This document shows positions 24,106-35,578 of a stretch of 64,000 nucleotides of DNA, piece by piece. The stretch is from Pseudo-nitzschia pungens (lineage: Eukaryota; Bacillariophyta; Bacillariophyceae; Bacillariales; Bacillariaceae), in the NCBI GenBank assembly GCA_037355855.1, contig CM074769.1, forward strand, positions 434,001 through 498,000, given 5' to 3'. The first letter of the stretch is position 1. The number at the start of each line of letters is the position of its first letter. The notes under the pieces are model-generated. The model ran no database searches. It was not told where the DNA came from and saw nothing but the letters and a program-made list of their open reading frames with translations. Position numbers and translations under genes: made by a program.

Positions 24106-25675
24106 TCATCTTCTCTTCGTCAACATTTTTACAGCTAGCCATCCCATCGCAATTCCACCAACGATCAAGAGTGCCTCGATGTGTTCCTCAACGAAAGATA
24201 TGGGTGAGCAATCGTCATCCTCGTCTTCTTCCCCATCAAAGGGTGCAGAACTGTTTTTCGGTGGAGTTTTGAATTCTTCTATTTCGCTTTTCGTCGAATA
24301 GTTTTCATCTTGTTTTGTCACCACCATTCCGCTCGGTTTCTCTGTTTCCTTGGGTGAGTACTGCGGTATTGATTGAACAGAGTAAGCAGAACTAGAACTT
24401 GGATCAGACTCATGTATCGAAATTGTCGACTGGATGGCGGGATCTTTTTTCTTGGAATTTTTGCCTACTTCTTTGTCATTACAAAACATTGCTTTGGCTC
24501 GTTCTTTTTCTTTTGTTCGCGTTGCTTTATTCTTTTTTGAAAATTCTAACCGTAGCCTTCGGATATCTTTTTCCTGCGTTGCAAGTTGTTTGTACATAAG
24601 GTCGCCTTCTTTCTTGTATCGTGAAATAGCTTTAAGTGCCTTCTTCACAGCATCATGCATTTTTGAAGCATTATGCTGTTCCATCTGAGATTTTGCGATA
24701 AGCAGTAGACTCTGTAATGACAGCAACCATCGTTCATAGAGGAATCAGACAATCAGCTTTCATATAATGGCAATGGAAAAAAGTTACAGCACACATTCAG
24801 TCAAAAACTTGGAACTAGTTAAAGTATTCGTGCCAACGTACCTTGACTTTCCAGGTGCCAAACAGCTGGGAATCACCAATACCGTCATCGTTCAGTACTT
24901 TTTTAATTTTACTTCCTTCGCCTTTCTCTTCGAGTGCTTCGATCAATACTAGCGCATTTGTACCGAACCTTGCTGCACGGTCCCAATCGTCTTTCTTTGA
25001 GGAACAAAGTGCAGCATTATTTGAACAGGTGATCATCACAGCTATCAAGTCCGCTCTAACTTCATTCGTAGAATCTGACTTATGCTGAACGTATCGCACA
25101 GCATCCACAGCCTTGGCAAATAGTTCTAGTGCTCCAGTGTAGTCCTTCTCCCTGAATTTCAATGTGGCTTGTTGTTTCAGTTCGTTGGCATGCTCAATCT
25201 TTTCGAAGACGTCCATATCGTAGATTTGTTTTAGTCGCAATACTTCGCATTCCTTCGCGGATACATAACAGAATACTGATGACCGCCCAGCTAACCTCCA
25301 CGAGGAAAGTTTTACAACATGAGTTTTCATGCAATCATCTCTGATTTCTGTTACCTTCCCTCTACCCCACTTGGTCAAAACTTCGGATCCAACAACCGGG
25401 GAAACCGAAGGAAATTCAGCTGGTGAATACAACATATGAACATTCTTTGACGAATCATAGAGAGTACTTCTATCATTCTCAGGTCGTTTTGTCCAATCCA
25501 AAAGTTTAATTTCTTTCATCCGAATCTCATCTTTTTCCACAGCATGAGAATCATTCCCCTTTCGAGTACGTATCACAATCCCGTTCCCATATGGGGTTTT
25601 CACTATTCGTTGGTCTTTGTCTTCCGGGACGTAGTCCGAGAATTCATGGGACAAATCTAGGGATTTTGGGACCAT
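24106..25675 (-). CDS. Tail-anchored TPR protein
   Basis: Exon 1 25675-24842 and exon 2 24711-24106 total 1440 nt, giving 479 residues. The first ATG in a good context (AACAATGG) was taken as start. The N-terminal half carries two small beta-rich modules: VKTPYGNGIVIRTRK, and VLTKWGRGKVTEIR followed by KLSSWRLAGR. These resemble the short G.G.V..IR motif repeats seen in many diatom proteins. A TPR-like helical array follows (ANELKQQATLKFREKDYTGA, then CSNNAALCSSKKDDWDRAAR), continuing across the intron into a coiled coil. An acidic linker precedes a single C-terminal hydrophobic segment, ALLIVGGIAMGWLAVKM, ending in LTKRR. That topology is a tail anchor facing the cytosol, in ER or outer organelle membrane. 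A co-chaperone or membrane adaptor role is an inference. Confidence 0.78.
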
Positions 25676-26649
25676 TGTTAATGTTAGAGTTGTCGCAATT
25701 GTTTTTCCATGATTGCCTAAGGGAAGCACAACTTTCCTTTTATTCTCAGTCTGCCGATGGCTAGGAACAAAGCAGTAACGATTTGAATGGAGACTCCCAT
25801 CGTCTCTCGTCGACCACAGGAAACGAACACAAAAGAACAATCAAAAAAAGTTATTTCTACGAAGTATTTCCAATCCCAACATCAACGAATAAAAAATACT
25901 GTAATCTCTCAAGATCAACGAAACAAATACTGGTATCAAGACCTTACTACCGGTAGTGGTAAACCTTACGTGTAATAATGATCAATCGATCTAAAAATCT
26001 ACCGGTACCTTCCCAATCAATCGTGTACTGGTAGATGGACAGACTATTTTGGGCCGATGGTACATGCATACTGTAAGCTTCTTACCGTAACCTTATTGAA
26101 CAAACATACTGAATACCGATAGAACTGAACGTTTTCGGCTTCATCTTCGTAGGCGTACAAGTACCAATAATGGTACCAACACCATCCCAGGTACAAGACC
26201 GTTCCCCCCCACAGCTCTTGCATGGATTATTCTCATTACCTCAACGGGCTTCTAGGTCTTGTCAGTTCCTTCTTTCGACGTTCATTGGCTTCATTTGCTT
26301 CCAGTCGCTTGTTGGTCTAATAGCATGTAGTATTTTAGGACAAGGAATGCGAAATATGATCATGTTTCTTGTTTCAGTACGCGTGGGTACAATCACAACC
26401 TTGGCTTTGTTTCGACAAATTCTACAGAATACCAAGCTTAGTAGGTTATTCCATTCTTTTTTTGGAAAAAGTTTCCATTGTATTACGTGCACTCCAAATA
26501 AAGCTGTTTGCAACTTGAGCTATAAGAGGACTTCGTTGAATACATTGATTTCGAAATTACACATATTTTCCCAACTTATGGTATAGCCATTACTATTATT
26601 ACAAGCATCTTCGAGGATTCAATACGTTTGGTTGCACAAGGATGGCAAC
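25676..26649. other. Intergenic with dispersed motifs
   Basis: About 1 kb with ACCGGTA, GTAAACCTTAC and CTTACCGTAACC blocks near 25930-26110. A 138-codon plus-strand frame at 26170-26586 has a hydrophobic stretch but no recognised family or intron logic, so it is not called. Confidence 0.5.
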
Positions 26650-27645
26650 CTATTCTCTCTTTTCCTTTGGGACATGAGGATTAGTCGCATGCATCCATAG
26701 ACTTAATGCAGACAAAACACCCCCTACTATCTGCTCGACTGAAACCCCTTCAGCTGTAATGAACGCCTGAACAACTCCACTTAAGAACATGCCAAAAATC
26801 AGTGCAAATCCCTTGCGAACCGACCCTGCGTATTTGGTAACGAGTCCCACTACAATACCTCCAATTGAATTCGTAAGAATAGGAATCCATGTCGTTGCCG
26901 TCCATCCGTTCCAGAATCCGTCTTTAGCGATAGTTTTCCCATCAGGACTCATAAGAAGACTGGAAAAAAGTATAAGCGCAGATGCCGCGCAAAGCTCCAT
27001 GCTGAACAAGTAGGAATTTCTGCCGCCACCTTGGGCTTGAAGATTCTTCTGTGACAAAGCTCCTGATAAACCGCTGATGAAACTAGCCAGCATGATAGGA
27101 GCAACCCCGTGCGTCCAGTGATGCGATTCGAGTGCGGTGAATTCGACTGGCTTGGTTGCAGTGAGATCTAGAGGGATTAATTTCTCCATGATCAGAGCAG
27201 ATATAAGCAAGATGAACAAGCTGATGACTTGCATAAAACTTTGTTTGCGACCCATCACCAGGTAGCAACACAACGCAGCAGACAACGTTTTTGTCTGGTT
27301 CAGCACATTGAACGTGAGGGCATCGAGCGTTTGGTATGCTTGTAAGGCGGCCATATTTTGAAGCGAATAAAGGGCTGCTGGCACAAAGGCAACCGTAGCC
27401 CATGTTGATACTGTCCATCCAGATACCGCCGATCGTGCGGACCCACTGAGCATCAGCATCGCCAAGGCGAGTATAAACTTGAGCAATTCTTGCATCAATA
27501 TCACGGTAGAGCGACATATATTTGTTGGCGTATAGGTTCGAGTTAGGATTGGCTGAAAAGCAAATTGTAAACTTAACAAGAACATGTAAAACATTGCCTT
27601 CCGATCGAGAGACGGCGCTGCTGGTGATGCTTTGGGACCTGTCAT
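26650..27645 (-). CDS. Nucleotide-sugar transporter (SLC35A-like)
   Basis: Imports a nucleotide sugar into the Golgi or ER lumen by antiport with the nucleoside monophosphate. Single exon, 331 residues, about ten hydrophobic helices. Family signatures are VPAALYSLQNMAALQAYQTL followed by NVLNQTKTLSAALCCYLVMG, the pair that defines the UDP-galactose/CMP-sialic-acid transporter group. In the second half are SGLSGALSQKNLQ, the C-terminal PILTNSIGGIVVGLVTKYAG and SVRKGFALIFGMFLSG. The specific substrate cannot be read from sequence. The C-terminus is cytosolic and basic (HVPKEKRE). Confidence 0.9.
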   Translation of the reverse strand: MTGPKASPAAPSLDRKAMFYMFLLSLQFAFQPILTRTYTPTNICRSTVILMQELLKFILALAMLMLSGSARSAVSGWTVSTWATVAFVPAALYSLQNMAALQAYQTLDALTFNVLNQTKTLSAALCCYLVMGRKQSFMQVISLFILLISALIMEKLIPLDLTATKPVEFTALESHHWTHGVAPIMLASFISGLSGALSQKNLQAQGGGRNSYLFSMELCAASALILFSSLLMSPDGKTIAKDGFWNGWTATTWIPILTNSIGGIVVGLVTKYAGSVRKGFALIFGMFLSGVVQAFITAEGVSVEQIVGGVLSALSLWMHATNPHVPKEKRE

Positions 27646-28452
27646 TATTACGGTAATATTCTTTTCAGTTCGTTTGTTGCGTGCCGATTTGATTTCGGGT
27701 TCCAGTAAGTGAAAGGCACAGAAGTGTGTATGCTATGTCGCCGTCGTCTTTGTTCTTTGCCATGTTTGGCTAAGACGGGATCGAATACATCAACAATGAG
27801 TTTCAAGATTCAAAACAGAGAGATCCAACACGAAGTTAGAATGTTGAAATGTACGAAGTAAGGATAATTATTGTCCTGAGTTTTAGCTTGACTTGTGGTA
27901 ACTTATTTAATGGCACGAAATGGAAAACAACTGACTGGGTACGTAGGTCTTTCAAATTCATTCGCGCGTTCTAGTTTGCGCGAGCATCATTTACACGTGG
28001 AAACAAATACGAGCCTCTGGAATAAAACGGTTGGTTGGAAACTCATTTTAATGCTAATAATGTCAGGGAGATCCATGACACTGAATCTTTCTGTATGAGC
28101 AAAGTTGCAGTCAGTAGTTAGATAGACACCAACTAATCCACTGTTCGTATTCCCGAGCATCAAAATATTGTACTTCGTATTCAATTACCAAGGGTCTATC
28201 ATGATGTAAATTTTACTGGTGTGTATACTATCAAAAGTGGCAGAAACGGCGTTTTAGTCCGAAGCATTAGATTTTGCGGATGGAGTTCCCTGGTAGTGTT
28301 GTAACACTCACGGCAGAATGCAGTCACCAGAAATAAGATAATGGGGTTACAGAGGTAGCACTGTGTTTCGTAGCAGTACACGTATTCATGATTCTTTTCT
28401 GAACAAATCTGGGTCTTGCTTCATGGGTTCGAATCGGTAGGTGTATCCTCGA
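27646..28452. other. Intergenic
   Basis: About 0.8 kb, AT-rich, no gene recognised on either strand. Confidence 0.5.
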
Positions 28453-30943
28453 CTATGCCTTGAGCAGATTTTCTAAGTCTTCCAAATCGTCATCGTCTTC
28501 AAAATCGGCAAGATCTAAGTCACCAAAATCTTCATCTGCGGATGCCAAGAGTGCGTCCATGTCATCTTCAGTATTCAAGAGGTCATCAACCGCTGCGGAA
28601 TCTTCGGTTGCCTTTGCTGTCGCACTTTCACCCTCTGACTTCATTTCTAGGTCCTCGCGTTGATCCTTGCCGACATCAGCAATTGCAACGGCTGTGTCAT
28701 CATCAAAAATAGGTTTCGTAGGCTTTGAAGCTGTGCTTGCAGAATCGAAAACAATTTCTTCAGTAATATAGGCATTTTGCCCTTCCTCCTCGTCCAGGGC
28801 ATTCAAAGCATCCATCAACGAATCTCTTTGTGGAGGTTCCTGTTTGCTTTTGACTGTATCAGCAACAGGTAAGAAATCGAATTCGTTTCCGATACTGAAC
28901 GTTTCGAGCTGGGTGCGTTGTTGAACTGGTGGTGCAGTGTCAGCTTTTTGATCCTCACTACTTTCTTGTTTTTTGATTGAATCTCCTCTCCTCCTCCCAA
29001 CTGTGGGTCCCCAAAATGGATCGGTGTTTGTTTGCTTAACGTGTTCTTGTTTCTTTGATGCAATTACATCCCAAAACCTAGAATCACCTTGTAGCATCGA
29101 ATCAACACCTGATGCCTTGACAACCGGACCTTTTCCCTTTTGACCCTTGGTATCACCTGCATCATTCGCTTCTTCTTTTAGTTCTTCTTTCTCGAATCTC
29201 GCCAATGCATCGGCGTCGACCCTCTCAAAAATGAGGTCGAGGAAAAAATCATCAGGGTATCTTTTGTCATGGCATGCTCCATCGAGTTGAGATTTTGTGA
29301 GGCGTAGAACATTGGGGGGGACGTAACCAGTGTGAAAGGCCGCTCGAAACATTGACAGACGTTTCTTTCTAAAAGTTAAATGACGACAACGAATAAGGAT
29401 ATCGCCCTGGATAATTTGGTTTATGTTGAAAGGAACCGTCCCATCCATGACTTGGACGAAAGGTAATTCTTCTTCTGACTGTTGAACATGAAGGGAAGCC
29501 GCCGAAGTATGCAGAAGCTTTCCGGCTTTGAAAATCTGCAGATATGGAGCACATCCCATGAGTTGTTTATCATCAATTTCTGTGGTTTCGCTTCCGTCTT
29601 TTTGTTCAACCTGGATCTTGTCTTTTAGTGGGCCTTTTGCAAACTGAGATGTACGACGACGGTAAGCAAGCGAGAATGAGTCAGAACCGTCAGGCAAATA
29701 ATAGAATAAAACCAAGCTAGATTTCATTCTGAAGAGAAGCAGCATGCAACTTTCACACTTACCTTAGGTGCTTCACTCATGATTATACGCTTGAGCATGA
29801 GGGGTGTTTGCGATGGTCGGACGCCGTCTAACATGTTCTTAAAGTACGACGCATATCTCCTTTGTGAAGGGATAGTGAGATCATCAGGTCGTAACTGCTT
29901 GCATTTTGCAATGTAGGCAAGCGCTTCGTTGATGTCCCCAAAACCTGTGGGAATGTTGATAGAGAGAAAATAAATGTGTTAGTCAGAACTCAAAAAGAAT
30001 TCATGCAACGAGATCAAAATCCGAGGCATATACCATAATAAAAAGAGCCAAAGGGTTTGTGGTAAAAGAACTGCTGCCAAAAAACAAACTTACCGGCCTC
30101 CCCCATCCAGCAAAGGAAAGCAGCCAGAATTGTGGAGGTTCGGCCCTTCCCAGAAAGACAATGAACAACCGCAACGTTTCGTTCGTCGGCCTTCATCCAG
30201 TTCTCCATTGACACAAGTAATTTCAATAGCAAGCCAAGCGGTGGACTTGGAGAACCAGGAAACGAAAAAGTCAAGACTTGGTTGTTCAAGATGCTTACAT
30301 CATAATCCACTTCGGATAAATTCCAACACAAATATCTCCCATCGTGACGACGATCTAAAAGATGTCCAATGGCTGCAAGTTTTCTTTCTGCGGTAATTGC
30401 TGGCATCACTTTGCTTGCAGTCGCAGGATGCGACATTGTGATGATGCGGTCCGTGATGTAGACAACTTCCGCATCACGCAACGCCTCAACGTCGAGAGGG
30501 AGATTGTGGTCGCGCTTGTAAAACCCCTTCTTCAACTGAAACTGCCGCTCCAAAGTAGATCTTGATGTTTCAACCGCATCTTTGGTTGCCACGACTGCGT
30601 CTTCCGCGGCTCGCTTTGTTTCTTCTGCTGCTTTTCTCGTGGTTTCTACAACCGACGACCATAGATTGATCATTCTTTCCTTATCAACTTGAATATTGGG
30701 AAGAGCTATCATTGGAGATGTAGCCATGTTCGGAGAATCAGCTCCTGTTGATGCTTCCTGAACTTCTTTCTCCAAAATCTCGACTTGCTTATCAAACGCA
30801 TCATCTGCTTCTGCTTTCTCAGTAAAGGAAGATCTTGCCTTGCTTTTCGTGGCGGCATGAGTAATAGCCTCTCCAGTATTCTCCAAGACGGCACTGGTTT
30901 TCTCCAGGGCCTCCTTGGCCTTTTCCGTCCACGATGACCACAT
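28453..30943 (-). CDS. PTEN/auxilin-type phosphatase with C2 domain
   Basis: Exons 30943-30094, 29944-29763 and 29643-28453 total 2223 nt, giving 740 residues. An N-terminal amphipathic region (about 1-135) carries Ala/Lys/Glu heptad-like repeats, including KAAEETKRAAEDAV. The tensin-type phosphatase domain follows, with VVYITDRIITM, LLDRRHDGRYLCWNLSE, and the catalytic loop HCLSGKGRTST, keeping the CX5R pattern (about C262 and R268) and the GKGR lysine of PTEN. A C2 domain runs from PYLQIFKAG to FFLDLIFE. The long tail is acidic (ADEDFGDLDLADFEDDDDLE). The P-loop suggests phosphoinositide phosphatase activity, but the loop that holds the general acid reads FSFPGSPSPP, without the Asp-His of PTEN (DHNPP). 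Activity is therefore uncertain. Auxilin/GAK proteins have the same phosphatase-C2 pair, but no J domain is seen here. Confidence 0.86.
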
Positions 30944-32786
30944 CAAATAATATCTTGCTGAGTAAAATGGAATCCCAAACTTGTCAGTTTTCTGACTAAC
31001 CTAAATGAAGGGTCGATGCAGTAATTGCAACAAGCTTTGAATGCCTGTTCCAGTGATCGTTTGTTGTGATGTTCACACAGTGCACCTGGTAATGCTACCG
31101 GAATTGGGGACGGAAAAGCTACGACGGCAAATTGATTTGAATAGAAGCACTAATCTAATTATTTTTGCTTCTCAAGACCCAAAATATGAATGAAAAAATC
31201 GATGTTGATCTTGGAACGCAATACTTGTTACTTGTACGGTAGTCCTACTCGTACTCGTACATAACCTTACTTAGTACGAAGCACTTCCCAATTGCAGCAT
31301 TTACTTTTCCTTTAAAAACAATGCCTGTGCATTGCATCATCTTACCAGTACCAGTAATCTTACTACCGCTACGAGTACGAGTATGCAATAGACCAGTAAA
31401 CATTGGCGAGTGTACTGTACTAAATGCCGCTCGTACAGTACCGTATCTGAAAGATTACAGTACTATCTTGTATTCATACGATACGTACCGTACTAACTGC
31501 CCATTATCCATACGAGAGCGCTCGCTTTCGTCGAGGTATCCTATGGGATAAGGTTTTTACCCCGGCGCCGTCTCGGGTGTACGTCAACTTCGGAGTGCAC
31601 GTACTCTGTGCTCACATTTGTCTATACTAGGTCATACGCGGTATACACTATGTCTATTCTGTAGTGATGGCGGATTGACGAAGCTTTAGGCGAATGTGTG
31701 GTATAGCGTGCGCGCGCGTGTGCGCGGTAGCTATCTAGTCACTAACCACGATCGACAGGATCGTGATCGACAGGATCGGGGTGATCGACAGGATCGGGGT
31801 GGTGTTGGGGTGGTTAGTGTGCTGGGGTAGCCAGCGGGGGGGGCACGGTGTGGTCCGGGGTTGATCGGCAGGATCGTGATCGGCTGGATCGGGGGCTGGG
31901 GTAGCCAGCGTGCTGGGGTAGCCAGCGTGTGGGCGTGGGTGGTGTTGGTATTGGTGTGTATTGTGTGGAGGTGTATGGCTGGGGAGAAAGGAATAGGTTT
32001 GTTGATCCGCTCCCACAGGGAACAGCACTCCTCATTGTCGTCGGCTTGGTGTTGGCCAAGGGACAATGAGGTGAGCAGATGGGGAAGGCATCGTCCCGCA
32101 CCTCCGTGCCCGGTAGCGGCTGCGTACCTTGTGCGGGCACCGCGTTGTGCCCGTCTACGGTACGCGCGCTGTCGGCCCTCTCGTGACACTTACCTACCTA
32201 CCATTGGGACCTTCCTCACATACGTCGTAGTGCTCGTCACGGCGCGCGCGGCAAGTTCACAGGTGGTGCGCGTGGTGGTGCGGGCGTGTCCCCACCCGCA
32301 TCCTGCAGTTGCGGTGACCTGTGTCTTGCCCAACATAAGCGAATGGACTTGCAAAGGTAGAATGAGAGCATAGAGGTTCGGGTTTCAACTCATTTCAAGC
32401 ACGACTCAAACGGTCGGATGATTGCTACTCCGCTCTTCCGCAGTCTCCGAGGATTTGGATCTGGGATCATCAACGAATCCCACCATGCAACTTTTCTCTC
32501 TGTAACCTTACAATAATGTCACAATCGAGAAAACATTCTCTAGTGCTAATCCTTGTATTGTGTATTTCCAGTTCCTGGCAGTTCCTGGTGGCGACGACCG
32601 ATGCTGTACAGGTGCACCGATTTGACCGGGGTATTATCATTTTTTATTATACATTTGCATTAAATTTTACGACTGATTTGTTCGTTTGATGCGTTTTTCT
32701 CAGAACATCTTTCAATTCGTAGTACTGGCACACGTTGGGACATCAAATGAAGGGAAAAGGGTACGAGCTCAAATGATAGCAAATGC
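30944..32786. other. Intergenic with a GC-rich, strand-skewed repeat zone
   Basis: The left part (about 31225-31500) holds many GTACCG/GTAAGG motifs. From about 31690 to 32370 the base composition changes sharply to G/T-rich on the plus strand, with short direct repeats. Open frames on both strands across this zone are biased in composition and match no family. Confidence 0.55.
31738..31935. repeat. Short direct repeats (GATCGACAGGATCG and GGGGTAGCCAGCG units)
   Basis: Three near-identical GATCGACAGGATCG units at about 31750-31798 are followed by at least three copies of CTGGGGTAGCCAGCG (about 31822, 31899 and 31914). A related GATCGGCAGGATCG copy lies between them. An alternating GC/GT tract (GTGCGCGCGCGTGTGCGCGG) lies just upstream at about 31709-31728. 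Confidence 0.75.
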
Positions 32787-33601
32787 TCAAACCACTGCAG
32801 AGGCAGAATCGGTCACAAGTTCGAAGTGTGTAGCCAGCTCTTTTCTCCTTTCTTCGTTGCGAGCCAAACGCTCCTTCCTTCTTTTCGCAAACATACCGAC
32901 GCACAATCCCGCTAAACCCAGTGTTGCTACACTGACAAAAGTAGCGTTAGTGGCGTAGCTGGAATCGTCGCTTCCCTGGACACTGACATTGATGGTGCAT
33001 GTAGCGAAATCACTTCCCCCACCCTCGTGTTTGAAATGAACAGCCATGCCCATGGTGAATCCGTGCCATCCAGCGTACCACGATTTTCGAGTTCCGTAGT
33101 TTTCGAAGAGGAAGTTGAAGTTGTATGTACCTGCGCCGGGGCAGGAGTGTGACTCTTTGCCATCGTCATCGGGGAGGGCAGTAACAACACCGGCTTCGCA
33201 TACGTCTTCGACTTCGCCAGAAAAGACTTGCGTACCCATGCTGTAAATCGAAGGAAACGTTCTTTTTGCAGTAATAACCATTGGACGAGGAAGATCCGCA
33301 TTGGAAGTGACTGAAAACATCATTATAAAATGAGATAAGCGAGCGGCGTAAAAAAAAAACACATGGCAACGAGAAACAATTCTGGACATCGTATCGACAT
33401 ACCTTGTCCAGTGACAAAAACTTCCGAGCCATATGTGCATCCACTATTCGAATGATCGCATGTAATTGATGTCACGAGGAGATCTTGGAAATGGCCAGTG
33501 CAAGATGCCGAGGAAGTTCTGGGGACCAACTTCGCTGAACCCAAGACAGAAGGCAGAGCACTGACAAGGCACAGAATCGTGACAACAAGTCCTCTCGACA
33601 T
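32787..33601 (-). CDS. Type I membrane glycoprotein of unknown function
   Basis: Exon 1 33601-33403 and exon 2 33310-32787 give 240 residues in frame. Residues 1-22 are a signal peptide (VVTILCLVSALPSVLGSA). The luminal part has six or more cysteines (SCTGHF, TCDHSNSGCTYG, DVCEAG, SCPGAG, ATCTINVSV) and N-glycosylation sites such as NVS and NATF. A single transmembrane helix (ATFVSVATLGLAGLCVGMF) is followed by a basic cytosolic tail, KRRKERLARNEERRK. I do not recognise the ectodomain. The pattern AGTYNFNF..WYAGWHGFTMGM suggests a beta-sandwich fold. Surface or vesicular location is inferred. Confidence 0.8.
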
Positions 33602-34283
33602 GGTTGTTGTTTTTTAGTTTCGTTTAATCGGAAAGAAGTGACAGGACTATCCCCTAGAGGTACGGTTGTTGTGAAGCTGCAAAAGAGTTGTGGCTTGGAT
33701 CGTTATACAAGAGTTTACGACCGCGAACAAAACTGAATAGAAAAAGCCCCCAGTTTTGTGTGAGTCGATTTTGTTGTTTGTTTCAATCAATAGAATCGCT
33801 AACTTGAGACTTCGCAACGCCTTTTTTCTAAGTAACCGAACAGTACAAAACGGTAATATCCAAATTGGTCCGTTGGGCTCTAAAAGAAGAAATTCCAACG
33901 GCAAGTGATAGTGCTAGTCAGGCGCGCATTTAGACATAATATTTTTCCGGACTCCTTTGACTCAGAAAGTATATGTTCCTGAACCCTATTGTGGTACCGG
34001 TATAGGGGCGATAGCTGAAAAATTGTGAGACTTTCTTTTCCCTTTCCCTCCTCATTTTTTCGGCACCGGGATGTGAACGAAGTTTTCGGATGCTTTACGA
34101 TCCTCGTAACCTTATCGGTGAATTACTCTTCGTTGTGTCACGATTTCATATGGATTATGGATTCATTACCGAACTGAAGTATTTCTCTCCACAAGAACAA
34201 CCAGAATCCAAAATCTTGGTCCAATCTGCTACCTTCAGGGTACCAGTTCAAATTACAAACACAAAAGAATTTCCATCGCAAGA
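33602..34283. other. Divergent promoter region
   Basis: Spacer between the membrane protein gene and the PI synthase gene. No gene recognised; a single ACCGGTA motif lies near 33995. Confidence 0.5.
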
Positions 34284-35474
34284 ATGGCGGAGGCGAAGAC
34301 GACTGCGAATAATGTGTTGCTTTATGTCCCAAATCTCATCGGATATTCGAGAGTTGCATTCACGATTGCAGCTCTCTTTCTCATGATAGCAGCGCCAGGG
34401 TATTGGGTTCTTGCAATCACTCTGTATATATCTAGTTTTGTCGGCGACCTTTTTGGTCAGTGTATAATAGATTTTGAAGGGCTCGGCATCATTCTCGAAT
34501 GGGCACTCCATATTATTTCCATACCTCGAACCACTCATGATCGTTCCTTTGCTGCCTTTTGACTATCATGCAATGCTTACAGACGGAATGGTTGCTCGGC
34601 GTCTAGGGCAAGTAAGTGGCAGCAAATAATCTTCAGATGGAAACAAAAATGTTGAATTTTGCGATTCCTGTTGAAGAAACACTCATCATATTGTTGCTCC
34701 CGTCAACTCTGATGACTATTCGATGCTATGATGTTTTCTGGTCACATGGCAAAACAGACCTCTACATTCGGTGGTCTCCTCGACATGGTTACGGACAGAT
34801 GCTCTACACTCGGTTTGTTGTTTGTGCTCGCGATCGATTATGAGGAGATCGTCCTTCGGCTGGTAAGATCAGACTCGACACGAATCGGGTTACTACAGTT
34901 TGTCATAGCTTTGATCCTACACAATGTATCTCTCATTTCCCTCGTCGCTGCATTGAATTCTCAATTGTGTGACCGATGCGATCTGTTTCATATCTTTCTT
35001 GAAGACGTTCCTTTCTCTATGTCTTCTTGATATAAGTTCTCATTGGTGCCAAATGTACAGCACATCTTGCTCTGGCAAGCACCACAAGTCAGAGGATGGA
35101 AACGAGGGCCGACATTTTTTGGTCAGATGGTTTTACAAGTATTATTTTTTCTTTGGATATCTTTGCGTGGGAGGTAGGTTGACATTGCATGAACGAGATA
35201 CTGCAGCTGCCTGGACTGTAATTCGATGCTAACGAAATCACTCATCTGACACGACATAATTTGAAAAACACCGAAAACGTGACCAGCTGAATTCACTTAT
35301 GTGTTGGCCTATGCTATTCAGTTTACTGGCAATTACTGGATCCATCCAATATTGAAAACTGCTCTGTGGGTTGTCGTACCGGGATGTTTCATGAAGCAAC
35401 TAGTGAACATCATGCAACTGGCGTCTGCTTGCTACGTTGTAGCTGAAATGGACGCAAAGATGAAGAATAAATAA
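34284..35474 (+). CDS. PIS1: CDP-diacylglycerol-inositol 3-phosphatidyltransferase (PI synthase)
   Basis: Makes phosphatidylinositol from CDP-diacylglycerol and myo-inositol in the ER membrane. Exons 34284-34455, 34583-34611 (29 nt), 34758-34862, 35005-35173 and 35287-35474 total 663 nt, giving 220 residues; the human enzyme is 213. The N-terminal NVLLYVPNLIGYSRVAF is typical. Joining the exons rebuilds the full CDP-alcohol phosphotransferase motif D-G-x2-A-R-x8-G-x3-D-x3-D (D58, G59, A62, R63, G72, D76, D80). Two introns bracket the microexon inside this motif. LDISSHWCQMY and a C-terminal stretch NYWIHPILKTALWVVVPGC with a final helix also match PI synthases. Confidence 0.95.
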
Positions 35475-35578
35475 TGACTATAACAATTTCTAGCAGTGTT
35501 ATTGCAAAAATTTTGGATGCATAATCCCATAAATGTCGGGAGAGAAAAAGAGAGCTTGATTCTTTTCCCTCAGATGCC

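Noticed and set aside
26170..26586. 138-codon plus-strand frame with hydrophobic stretches
   Set aside because: No recognisable motif, and a repeat-rich upstream region; hydrophobic frames arise easily in AT-rich DNA.
28420..28445. T-loop-like GGGTTCGAATCGG
   Set aside because: The flanking five-base arms do not pair and no box A lies nearby, so this is not a tRNA.
31731..32373. Overlapping frames of 152 and 170 codons on opposite strands
   Set aside because: Both follow the biased composition of the repeat island (Pro/Thr/His or Val/Arg runs) and match no family.
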